Of a stretch of 64,000 bases of DNA, positions 1-8,761 are shown one piece after another (the stretch's first letter is position 1; every line of letters starts with the position of its first letter). Location of the stretch: assembly GCA_001970955.1 (NCBI GenBank), contig MPUH01000118.1:1-64000 (forward strand). Reading direction: 5' to 3'. A program made the position numbers and the translations under genes. The notes below the pieces were generated by a model, which ran no database searches, was not told the DNA's origin, and saw nothing but the letters and a program-made list of their open reading frames with translations. The stretch comes from Stentor coeruleus. Its lineage: Eukaryota > Ciliophora > Heterotrichea > Heterotrichida > Stentoridae.

Positions 1-297
<297 letters not shown>

Positions 298-856
298 ACA
301 TATTAAGGATTAAATGATTTAAGGAAAATTTTGTGTTTATATATATGTGTTTAGTTTTTGTATGTTACTATACAAAATCTTACTTAAAACTCTGTAGTTA
401 CTATGCAGATTTCTTTAAAATGAGAATTTTTTTAATTTATACCAGCTAAGCTGAAATTTTTAAACTTGTAGCACATTGTTGAGAATGCTTTGTGTTGAAC
501 ATTGCATTTAGATTGATAACTTGATATAAATAGAAAAACTAATAAATACCGAAGGCAATGCTTTTGATATATTTTTCAGTCGAATTAGCTACTGCGAATA
601 TGCTTAAAAAGCTATGTTAATTTATACTGAGCTAAAAGTCATAGACAAAATTAACACATGAGCATATAAAAAAAAAATCTTGCGAAATAAACTTATTACT
701 GACAAATAAGGAGCTGTTGACAACTATTCTCTTAATTTTTTTTACAGTAGCAAATATAGTTAAATTTTTTTAGAATTCATGAACTAGTAAACAACTTCTT
801 AAGTCTTTAAAGTTTCTTTTAGACAAATTACATAAGTAGAGGCACAAAATCAAATT
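298..856. other. Intergenic, 3' flank of alpha-tubulin
   Basis: AT-rich sequence downstream of the tubulin stop. I recognise no gene, RNA or repeat here. The start of the WD40 relic that follows is not sharply defined and may reach into the end of this stretch. Confidence 0.6.
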
Positions 857-1410
857 ATGGTCTGCTTTAGTTCAAATATTTATGTTTATTATGATGATTT
901 TTGCAAACTTGAGTTCACTATTTTACTTTTCACCACAATTTTCAATGACAGTTTTTAATTATACCTAATTCTTAAATATCATATATTATTAGTTTATGAG
1001 GCTGATTCTGAGATTATTTTTAATAATAAACCTGGTTATGAAATTTTATGAGATAAATTAATATTTAAGACCGGTCTTTTGACGGGAAAATCCATTTATG
1101 GGACATAATAAGCCTAAATAGTCTCAAAGTTTACTCTTTTAATAGAAATGCCTCTATAGTTCGAGCTAAATTTATTGACCCTTATGTGCATAGTTCATGT
1201 CTTGATGGCAAAATCTTACGCTGAAGCACCACAAAGATTAAAATTATTCTAATTAAAAATATAAAAGAATACTATACTTTTGATTTCATTGCTATAAAAA
1301 CTCGTTAAATCTATAGCGGTATTGAAGATAGGAGTGTATATATAGGAGTTAAATACAGCTGAAATCCTACAAAAGTCCAAGTCTTCCTAGAAATCATAAT
1401 ATTTATTTAG
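857..1410 (+). pseudogene. Decayed WD40-repeat gene fragment
   Basis: No intact reading frame remains, but WD40 structure is visible. In one frame the repeat signature DGKIHLWD begins at 1081, LDGKILR with a stop where the WD tryptophan belongs begins at 1201 (Asp at 1204), and EDRSVYI has its Asp at 1327. The three Asp codons are spaced exactly 123 nt apart, that is 41 codons, the normal WD40 period. In-frame stops lie at 1222 (TGA), 1306 (TAA) and 1360 (TGA). Upstream, coding-like sequence continues in another frame from about 857 with a further candidate repeat (Asp at 947), which implies a frameshift near 1070. WD40 proteins form beta-propeller scaffolds; the parent gene cannot be named. 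TGA-as-Trp was considered and rejected because intact genes here use TGG only. Start and end are approximate. Confidence 0.65.
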
Positions 1411-1535
1411 TTATTTTAAATATTCTTGATTGCTACAATGAGGAGCTTTGATGCTAATGGTAAAAAATACAAACATATAGTCATAGCGAAAAAAACTATA
1501 AAAATTTAAATATGTGTATATTTCTTATATAATTT

Positions 1536-2207
1536 ATGGATTTAAATCTAAAAAGCGCATTAGGATTCGACAAGAACAAACGGAGGTCAAAAAATGATAA
1601 AGTTAATAGAAGCTTTACCTGTGGATGTGGGAAATCATATTTAAGTTATCCTGCACTATATACACATATTAAAACAAAACATGATGGGTATAATCCTCAA
1701 GAAACTATTTCAAATAATAGTTTCTCTTCAAAAAAGCGCGGGAGACCTAAAAAAATAATTAAAGAAGATATTGACATAAATAAAATACTTGCTGAAATCA
1801 TGATACTTGGGGGTACTTCTGATCCAAAAAGTGAATTAGTAGATTCACCTCTTTTTGCAAGTATTTTACGATGGCAAGAATATAAAGGTTTTAAAGAAAA
1901 TGATGTTAAATGTGACGACTCATTTGCAATGTATCTAAATGATACTGCTAAAATTGTGGAACCACATAATTTCAATAAAATTGTGAAGTTCGTAGAAAAT
2001 TTGAGAAATTGCCTTGAAAAACACCTTGAACCAAATGCAAAAAGAGATACGAAAAGCTTGCCGGAAAAATTGAATTATTTTATACAGCATTATATACCTT
2101 TATATATACCATCATTTGATAGGAAACTTGCCACGAGTCTTGCAGTGCATTTCTCGCAATGGCTTCTAACTAAAGGGCTTACTGATATTAAGCTATCTTT
2201 AATATAA
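1536..2207 (+). CDS. C2H2-like zinc finger / AT-hook protein
   Basis: A 223-residue protein in one exon, ending TAA. A single zinc-finger-like motif lies at about residues 28-50: FTCGCGKSY, then ALYTHIKTKHDG. The cysteines are C-x-C rather than the usual C-x2-C, followed by His-x4-His. An AT-hook follows at about residues 67-75 (KKRGRPKK), a minor-groove DNA-binding motif. The remaining 150 residues look helical, with a segment near residue 130 (FAMYLNDTAKIV). The zinc finger plus AT-hook suggests a chromatin or transcription factor in the nucleus. Similar zinc finger/AT-hook combinations occur in ciliates, but I cannot name an orthologue. The upstream flank carries the decayed WD40 gene rather than another intact gene. 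Confidence 0.8.
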   Translation: MDLNLKSALGFDKNKRRSKNDKVNRSFTCGCGKSYLSYPALYTHIKTKHDGYNPQETISNNSFSSKKRGRPKKIIKEDIDINKILAEIMILGGTSDPKSELVDSPLFASILRWQEYKGFKENDVKCDDSFAMYLNDTAKIVEPHNFNKIVKFVENLRNCLEKHLEPNAKRDTKSLPEKLNYFIQHYIPLYIPSFDRKLATSLAVHFSQWLLTKGLTDIKLSLI

Positions 2208-2893
2208 TTATTTTTAAATATAAAGTGTTTTTTTAAAAAGAGATTGTGTTGATTTTTACGATAAGGTATATAAATAATATTGAATTTAGGTAAGAAGTAA
2301 TGGGTAACCCAATAATAATCTGGCATTTAAGATCTTAAGGAATTCATACATGGTACAGGGTAATTCTTTAGTGTTTATATATCTGGATTCTGAGGATTAA
2401 GCTTTAGCATAATTCACCCAACAAGATTTGTTTTTCTTCAATATTTTTTTGTCAAGTAGATTTAAGTTTGTGTTCAAATTTTGCTTACTTTTAATCTACT
2501 GCATTTACCTTTATGTTATTATGAATATGCTAGCATAAACTCATTTTCTTGATTTTGTTTTTTACTATATTTGAAATTATTAAGCATTAGCCTTATTATA
2601 TATTTTACTATTTTAGAGTCTTATGAAAAATTTCACTATCTAATAAAGCATTAAGGCTGTAATGATTATTTGCATTTAAGACCTATACAAAATGTATCAT
2701 CATACTTAAAATTAATAAAAAAATTAAGAAATGACACAAATTATAACAAATTAAAAAATCAATAACCTTTTCATTCCTTGCTTGGCATTATTACCATTTT
2801 ACAGCCAAAAATTTTATTTCAAAAGCATGCCAATACATTAAACTTAAAACCTAAAAAAATACTCCTACACTAATCTCAAGAACATTTTAACTA
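2208..2893. other. Intergenic between convergent genes
   Basis: AT-rich spacer between the 3' ends of the zinc-finger gene (+) and the ANTH gene (-). Short coding-like runs are present (for example around 2395-2460), but none shows a motif or a length beyond chance. I see nothing else in it. Confidence 0.5.
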
Positions 2894-3934
2894 TTATTTT
2901 TGATAATTCTGATAATATGCTTGTTGTGGGAACATCATACCTCCTGGATACATCCCATACATAGGGAATCCAGTTACAAACTGAATAGGTGGGACATTCA
3001 TGTTCTGCATAGGATAACCTCTTGGTTCATTACCAGTATTATTCATAATATTAGGGGAATTTGATCTTCTAGTATCCCTTTTAACTGGGCTTCCATCTCG
3101 ATTAACATTTTCAAAACTCAACAAATTTTTAGTCGTATTAATATTTTGTTTGCTTTTTACCACAGAATTCACTTGCTGCATCGTACTTTCACTCAACAAC
3201 GAAAATGTTGGTTTTTGTCCTGGGTACACATCTTCACACCTTTCACTAAAAATTTTTAATGGTAATACCAGATTGTTATACCTTAAAAACAACTCATTAG
3301 CTCTATTAGCTTCAAAATATTCATAATTTTCAAACATCTGCCATATAGCCCCTATTGCCGATTTTAAAGCATTATAAATACTTTTGCTATCTGAAAGTAT
3401 TGCTGAGCATATATCAGATAAATATGGGCTTTCAATTTTATATTTCAATAAACTATGAGAGTTTTCTATTGAGCTAATAAGTGCTTGCATAACATTTAGA
3501 ATCTCTTCGGTTTTGGAAAAGAGGTCATGAGAGTTTTCTTTTATAGTTGGTAGATTATTGGGGTTCAAGAAAAAGGATATTGAAGAAGCAGACTTGCATC
3601 GGGCTTTTAAGTAGTTGTAATAAGGACCTATTAATGGGCTGAGCATACATTGGGGATTTTTTTCAAATATGAGATTGGTTGTGTGGAACCAGTTTATAAT
3701 ATCTTGGTAGTTGCGATTCATAAAAACATGGACTACATATAGAGTTCTAAGTCTTGTTGGGGTCTTTTTATCTTCCAGTTGTTTCGATATAAGTTCAGCA
3801 ATCTGAGGAAATTCAATCTCATGATAAAATGCTTGCATAGCTAAATATATCTTACCTGAAATATGTTTTTCTTTAGGTATTTTATTATGCCGCTTACCTG
3901 TTGCTTTAATAAGTGCTGCTCTAAAACTTCTCAT
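2894..3934 (-). CDS. ANTH-domain clathrin adaptor (AP180/CALM-like)
   Basis: A 346-residue, single-exon protein. Residues 1-130 match an ANTH domain: it opens with AALIKATGKRHNKIPKEKH, which carries the lysine/histidine phosphoinositide-binding patch (PKEKH), and continues with LRTLYVVHVFMNRNYQDIINWF. The helical bundle runs to about residue 240. The C-terminal 100 residues are low-complexity, rich in Asn, Met, Pro and Tyr, ending in repeated PMYGMYPGG-type sequence, as expected of the disordered clathrin/adaptor-binding tail of AP180 proteins. In the family, ANTH binds PI(4,5)P2 at the plasma membrane and helps clathrin coats form. The protein is shorter than animal CALM, and I see no clear NPF or DLL clathrin box. 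The next gene upstream, TTLL, starts on the same strand about 150 bp beyond. Confidence 0.88.
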   Translation of the reverse strand: MRSFRAALIKATGKRHNKIPKEKHISGKIYLAMQAFYHEIEFPQIAELISKQLEDKKTPTRLRTLYVVHVFMNRNYQDIINWFHTTNLIFEKNPQCMLSPLIGPYYNYLKARCKSASSISFFLNPNNLPTIKENSHDLFSKTEEILNVMQALISSIENSHSLLKYKIESPYLSDICSAILSDSKSIYNALKSAIGAIWQMFENYEYFEANRANELFLRYNNLVLPLKIFSERCEDVYPGQKPTFSLLSESTMQQVNSVVKSKQNINTTKNLLSFENVNRDGSPVKRDTRRSNSPNIMNNTGNEPRGYPMQNMNVPPIQFVTGFPMYGMYPGGMMFPQQAYYQNYQK

Positions 3935-4084
3935 ATTTAATTTATTAATGACTAATTTACAGCGGGCATTCGTAAATCCTATTTTTAATACAAATCCAAT
4001 TATTTCCCTTATATCCTCCTACAAATAATATCCTAATACTAAAACTATCTATATGCAATATATTAACCCATAAAATACTCTGAA

Positions 4085-5620
4085 CTAATCTCTTGTTGTA
4101 CTCCTCCACTTCTTCCCAACTTTTTTATTCCCTGTATAATGAGAAATCAACATAGAATTATTAGCTCTATCAACATCAAAGAACTGTTTATAATGAAAAG
4201 CATTTTCACATGGGAAACAACATTCAAAATTCCCAAGTCGAGTCCTTTCAGCTTCAGTCTCTTTTATAATTTGCTGTTCTTTTTTATTATCAAGTATTAC
4301 ACTATTGCAATTTGAAGTCCAGGCTGGTCTAGAAGAATTACTATTTCTTCTTTTTCTTGGTTCCAGTTTACGAATACCGATTAAATTAAAAAGATCTGAG
4401 ATTAAAGCGGACTTTATTTTCAAGTCAACTGAAGTTTCGGTGTTCATTGATGGAGAAAGGTTTACTTCTAATAACCAAGGACGAAGATTGTTGTCGATTA
4501 AAATATCAAACCCAAGGAGTTCGAAACAGTTTTTCTGTGAAGGCACATACATACTCATAGCGGAATTTATAACACTTTCTATAGAAATTATAGCTTTTAC
4601 AGCGATGTCTTTGATTTCTTCCCATATTGATTGGAAATTAACACCCTGGGACTCAAGGAATCCTTTTAAAGCAGTAAGAGTCCATTTATACCCTTTACCA
4701 TCTTCATTCATATCTTTAAAATGAGGAGAGTATTTGTTTAAAGAATAATTTGTAAGGTGGACAAATCGGTTTCTTGGGTTTTTTAAGTCATAAGGTTCTG
4801 TTGCAAAACGCGCTATACCTTCTTTGAATATATAAATACGTAATGGGTCCATACTTGTTACAGCAATATAGATTCTTAAATCAAATTTTAGCATGTTTAT
4901 CAATAAAGGATTTGATATATATCTTGAAGCTACCATTGCTTGGGCTTGTGGTACATCACTAATACGATTAGTCAGAAAAATACCACGTCCTTGAGAACCT
5001 GCTGCAGGTTTAATTATCCATAAAGATTCTGAATCTCTATCCATTTCTTCTGATAATCTCATAGAATCATTTGGTAAAATATATGTTTCTGGGATGAAAT
5101 TATAATGCCTTTTTCCATATAGACTTTGCATTTTTGTAATGTTTTTAAAGAGATTATCTTTTTTTGTAATTTCATGACTTCGAGGGAAATGATTAACTTT
5201 TTGAAATGGGGTCAAATTTTGGTAGATCTGACTGCGCATGGCTGTATTACTCCAGCCAATCAACCAGTTATTTTTCCCTTCTTTAAATCCATTGTCTTCT
5301 AATAGCCACCTAATTAATTTCACTTCCCCACCTAAAAACTTAAACATGTACCCCACATTAGGCTGTGATGGTGGGCGTTCATTAAGAAGTATAGGGCGGA
5401 AAATAAGGTATTTAGTATTACTTTCAGATTTAACTGCAGGTAAGTTGTTATTGAATGTGATTGAGTCCTCATCATCTCTTTCTTGGATCATCATGTTAGG
5501 TTTATATAGTCTGAAACTTTCGTTCATTACTTTATCTGATGTAACAAATTTATGCGCAGATCTTATTTGTGGGAGTCTTGACTTCGAACTTTGAGAGCGG
5601 GATCTAGGAGGTTTTTCCAT
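4085..5620 (-). CDS. Tubulin-tyrosine-ligase-like (TTLL) glutamylase family protein
   Basis: A 511-residue, single-exon protein. The TTL/ATP-grasp core spans about residues 100-420. Landmarks are FQKVNHFPRSHEI near 145, IIKPAAGSQGRGIFL near 200 (the nucleotide-binding glycine loop), FDLRIYIAVTSMDPLRIYIF near 245, FVHLTNYSLNK near 290 (family HLTNYSINK), and GFDILIDNNLRPWLLEVNLS near 370, with the metal-binding Glu/Asn pair intact. All key ATP-grasp positions look preserved, so it should be active. TTLL enzymes ligate glutamate or glycine onto tubulin tails; HLTNYS and the EVN-x-SPS motif suit a glutamylase of the TTLL4/5/6 group, but subfamily and chain length are not decided by sequence alone. 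The first 70 residues are basic and Ser-rich and probably disordered. A TTLL6-like gene lies at 59.1-61.1 kb. Confidence 0.9.
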   Translation of the reverse strand: MEKPPRSRSQSSKSRLPQIRSAHKFVTSDKVMNESFRLYKPNMMIQERDDEDSITFNNNLPAVKSESNTKYLIFRPILLNERPPSQPNVGYMFKFLGGEVKLIRWLLEDNGFKEGKNNWLIGWSNTAMRSQIYQNLTPFQKVNHFPRSHEITKKDNLFKNITKMQSLYGKRHYNFIPETYILPNDSMRLSEEMDRDSESLWIIKPAAGSQGRGIFLTNRISDVPQAQAMVASRYISNPLLINMLKFDLRIYIAVTSMDPLRIYIFKEGIARFATEPYDLKNPRNRFVHLTNYSLNKYSPHFKDMNEDGKGYKWTLTALKGFLESQGVNFQSIWEEIKDIAVKAIISIESVINSAMSMYVPSQKNCFELLGFDILIDNNLRPWLLEVNLSPSMNTETSVDLKIKSALISDLFNLIGIRKLEPRKRRNSNSSRPAWTSNCNSVILDNKKEQQIIKETEAERTRLGNFECCFPCENAFHYKQFFDVDRANNSMLISHYTGNKKVGKKWRSTTRD

Positions 5621-6054
5621 TTTTGCTTATGTTTTAATTATTTACTTCCGTTTAGTTATACGAAATTTTATGTGCTTTTTATTTGTAGCTAGAGGTAGAA
5701 TAACCTTATAAGCAACTTAGAAAATTCTTGTTATGAAAAGGTTTATGATAAGTTTTAAATCATAAGAAAATATGAGTTAAAATATTATGGATAAAAAATT
5801 AGCCCTGTTTTACTTAAAAGAAATCATGTGATATAAAAATACAAATCAAGCGTTTTTGTATAAAAAACTCATGATTATTTTTATTATTCATATAATAATC
5901 TATTAAAGCTTTAAAAACATAAACATCTCTTAAAACTTCTTATCACACCCAAAACAAAAATCAAACACATTAAATATTCCTAACAACATAAGAATTTATC
6001 CATAAAAATCTCTTTTATTAATATAAACTCACACATTTCCAAAAAAAATAATTA
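5621..6054. other. Intergenic, tandem minus-strand genes
   Basis: AT-rich spacer between the start of the TTLL gene and the end of the redox fusion gene. The part next to the redox gene's 3' end (5930-6050) is C-rich and G-poor on the plus strand, the pattern seen downstream of other minus-strand genes here. No gene or motif recognised. Confidence 0.5.
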
Positions 6055-8208
6055 CTACATCACTATAATCTTATTTTTATCCAGTCCATTTTTAGCCAAA
6101 AAGTCCGCATAGTGCCTATTGTACCCTGATGGCCCACAAATCCAAGCTGCAGTAACTCCTTTTTTAAGTCCTTCAATAATAATATTTGGAATATTTTCTT
6201 TATCCTTACTTTCATCAGTAAGCAAATAAACCCTGAACCAATTTTCTGCAATTTCTTGCATTTTCTGCAAAATTTCTAAAGCAAAACCATCTTTCCAAGT
6301 CCTAAACGACACAAATAAAGTCAAGAAAAAGTTCTGCCCTTTCTGTAAGCATTTCCAAGCCATATATACCAAATCTAGAAAAGGAACAAGTCCAGTACCT
6401 CCAGCAAAAGCCATATAATTCCCTTCAAAACTCTGAAGCATTAAACCAGGACCAAGTGGACCTTTCATTATAACAACCTGTCCGGCTTTAATTTCATTAA
6501 GATGACCTGTCATTGCTCCTCCAGGGTATGCTTTGAAAATAAGCTTAACTAATCCATCTTCATTTCTTTCTGATGTTCCAACTAGACCTAATTCTACAGC
6601 CCATTCATTAACATTGACAAAAACACTACTGTAGTACCTTTTGACAACATTGCAACAACCTTTTTTAAAGCATACCATAAAATGTTTACCTATCCAAAGG
6701 GGATCTAAGCATGTTCGGGACATTTTGAATTCATTTGATTTAAAACTTGCAAGGAATGTATGCTCGTTTAATGGGATTTTGGTAGCCAGCATGAATTGCA
6801 TTAGGTTTTGTGGCTCGTTGGTCTGGTTTATTATATAGCCTTCTGGATATGGAATTCTGGCTATTGCAAGATTAGTTAAATAAGAGAATGCTTTAAGGGA
6901 ATGAGTATAAGGAAGAAGGCTACCTCCATAGCTACTACAGCCTACCATATACTTCCCTGTATCTTCTCCATAACAATTGCTTATCATAAAACTCCCACCT
7001 GGATGACTAAGGGCAAAATGCCCAACTTCAAGGACAAGATCATCATAAAACATTAATTTTTTCCCGTTTTTCACTTGTTCTATAGCACTTAAATGCGTCA
7101 TATCCATCAAATTTCCTGGAGTAGTGTTTCCTGTACAGCTAAATATATATCTAAGAGGGTTTCTTCTTCCATTTCTCACAAAAATCTGATAAATTTCAAA
7201 AGTTACAAACAGAGCTCCAGCAGCAATAAACCCTAATATTGTTAATATTTTACCAAGTCCATCGCCATAAATAACCCAGCCTTTCCAACAGTTGATAAGC
7301 CCGCAGATTAGTAATGCGTAGCCAACAACTTTGTGTAGACGGTTTATTAAAGTAGTTGCTTGAACGTTTTTAGTAAATATTTTAAAGTAAGATGAGAGCA
7401 TTCCAAATATACACTCTGCGATAACTAAAGAGGATAAAATCATGCCAAGTCTTGAATGAGTATTTGTTTCATCAGTTAAAGTTGAATAAGGATAAGCATC
7501 ATCTTTAAATATAACAGACGACGATATGATTGTCAATAAAGATGTTGCAAGAAGGAAAAATGAATGTATATAAATCCATAGTGATGAGAATTTGAAGTAC
7601 CTGCATGCAAAAATTCCTATAACAGCTAAGCAACCCCAAGCTATAGACATTACGATTCCATGATTTTTTTTGGAATCATTAGAAGCTTGGAAATATACAT
7701 TCGCTGCTGTTGAGGCCCAGACAAAACCAGCGTCGCCAAAACTAGTATGCTGAGTCCACCCTGCTCTATTATTTCTGTAACCCCAGCAGATGTTTCCTTT
7801 TACATCTGTGAGGATATCTTGATCGTAACTATCGCCTGTTGAAAGTTTTCTTTTAAATGTTACATCGATATTGCCTGTTGCATTTAATCCGCCACTAACG
7901 TAAATTATGTCTTCAGTTCCTCCTTCATTTATGTCTGTTTTAGGAGTATTATGATTACGAGACCAATAATCTACTAGAAAAACACTTGTTCCATCTGTTA
8001 TGGCTGCAAACATATCGCAATTAGTCATACTTGATCTTAAACCAATTGAGCAATAGCCAAGTTGGACTTGGCATAATAAACGAATTTTAATCCAAGTAGT
8101 ATCTTCAATGGTCCACTCCATTGTCATAACTGAATCAATTTTCTGAGAGAGAGTTTCTACTGCATAAACGTGAGATGCCAGCCAGAATATCAGTAGCACA
8201 ATTTTCAT
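6055..8208 (-). CDS. DOMON - cytochrome b561 - cytochrome b5 - FAD/NAD(P) reductase fusion
   Basis: A 717-residue, single-exon membrane oxidoreductase with four modules. (1) A signal peptide (residues 1-16, MKIVLLIFWLASHVYA) and a DOMON domain to about 175, with KRKLSTGDSYDQDI near its end. (2) A cytochrome b561 core of five TM helices, about 183-345, with four candidate haem histidines: NHGIVMS, WIYIHSF, THSRLGM and NRLHKVVGY. (3) A cytochrome b5-like domain with SHPGGSF and a second candidate His in YTHSLKAF. (4) A reductase like NADH-cytochrome b5 reductase: RYYSS at the FAD site (family RxYT/S), YPGGAMTGHL, AGGTGLVPFL for the nicotinamide nucleotide, and ICGPSGYN. Inference: electrons pass from cytosolic NAD(P)H through FAD and b5 haem, across the membrane by b561, to an outer DOMON haem or acceptor such as ferric iron. 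A stand-alone DOMON gene sits at 61.2 kb. Confidence 0.9.
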   Translation of the reverse strand: MKIVLLIFWLASHVYAVETLSQKIDSVMTMEWTIEDTTWIKIRLLCQVQLGYCSIGLRSSMTNCDMFAAITDGTSVFLVDYWSRNHNTPKTDINEGGTEDIIYVSGGLNATGNIDVTFKRKLSTGDSYDQDILTDVKGNICWGYRNNRAGWTQHTSFGDAGFVWASTAANVYFQASNDSKKNHGIVMSIAWGCLAVIGIFACRYFKFSSLWIYIHSFFLLATSLLTIISSSVIFKDDAYPYSTLTDETNTHSRLGMILSSLVIAECIFGMLSSYFKIFTKNVQATTLINRLHKVVGYALLICGLINCWKGWVIYGDGLGKILTILGFIAAGALFVTFEIYQIFVRNGRRNPLRYIFSCTGNTTPGNLMDMTHLSAIEQVKNGKKLMFYDDLVLEVGHFALSHPGGSFMISNCYGEDTGKYMVGCSSYGGSLLPYTHSLKAFSYLTNLAIARIPYPEGYIINQTNEPQNLMQFMLATKIPLNEHTFLASFKSNEFKMSRTCLDPLWIGKHFMVCFKKGCCNVVKRYYSSVFVNVNEWAVELGLVGTSERNEDGLVKLIFKAYPGGAMTGHLNEIKAGQVVIMKGPLGPGLMLQSFEGNYMAFAGGTGLVPFLDLVYMAWKCLQKGQNFFLTLFVSFRTWKDGFALEILQKMQEIAENWFRVYLLTDESKDKENIPNIIIEGLKKGVTAAWICGPSGYNRHYADFLAKNGLDKNKIIVM

Positions 8209-8761
8209 TTTTATTACTGGAATGTTTGCTGGATTATTAAACTAAGCATGAACAACATAAAATCTCAAATAAAAGTTACTTTTAAATAAGATTTACATGA
8301 ATTCAGTTTAATATAAGCATTCAGCAATAATTTATCATAGTCTATTATCGAGTTACAGAAAAAATTAGCAAATTTACTAAGTTAATATAATTAGTACTTA
8401 CACAGAAAGTTTTAATATAATAATTATTCTCAATCTGATTTTATATAAGTAATAGAATTCAAAGCTTTTAAGATAAGTTTATACTAGACTTACCCAATTC
8501 AGAATATTAGATTTCAGTATTTGATTTTCCAAATTTATTTTTATTCAAGTTTTAACTAGGCTATAGTAATTAAATATCAACAATTTTCTATGTTAGAATT
8601 TAAGCAATTAATCTTTGAGTTCTTTCTAGTGTTTGGGTGTGAAAAATTTTTAAAAGTTTATAAGAGACATAAATTTTGGAATATAGTCAGAACTAAAATA
8701 AAAAATGAGAACTTGATTAATATTTTCAAATACTTATATAAAAATTAACCTAAGTATTGAA
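8209..8761. other. Intergenic, tandem minus-strand genes
   Basis: Spacer between the redox fusion start and the VAC14 end. A plus-strand 52-codon frame with an ATG lies at 8590-8748, rich in Lys, Phe and Asn. It has no recognisable motif and a length expected by chance in DNA this AT-rich, so it is not called as a gene. Nothing else seen. Confidence 0.4.

Noticed and set aside
4305-4724. 139-codon plus-strand frame inside the TTLL gene
   Set aside because: The minus strand carries intact TTLL motifs over the same bases.
8590-8748. 52-codon plus-strand frame with ATG
   Set aside because: Lys/Phe/Asn-rich, with no motif. Runs of this length are expected many times by chance in spacers this AT-rich.
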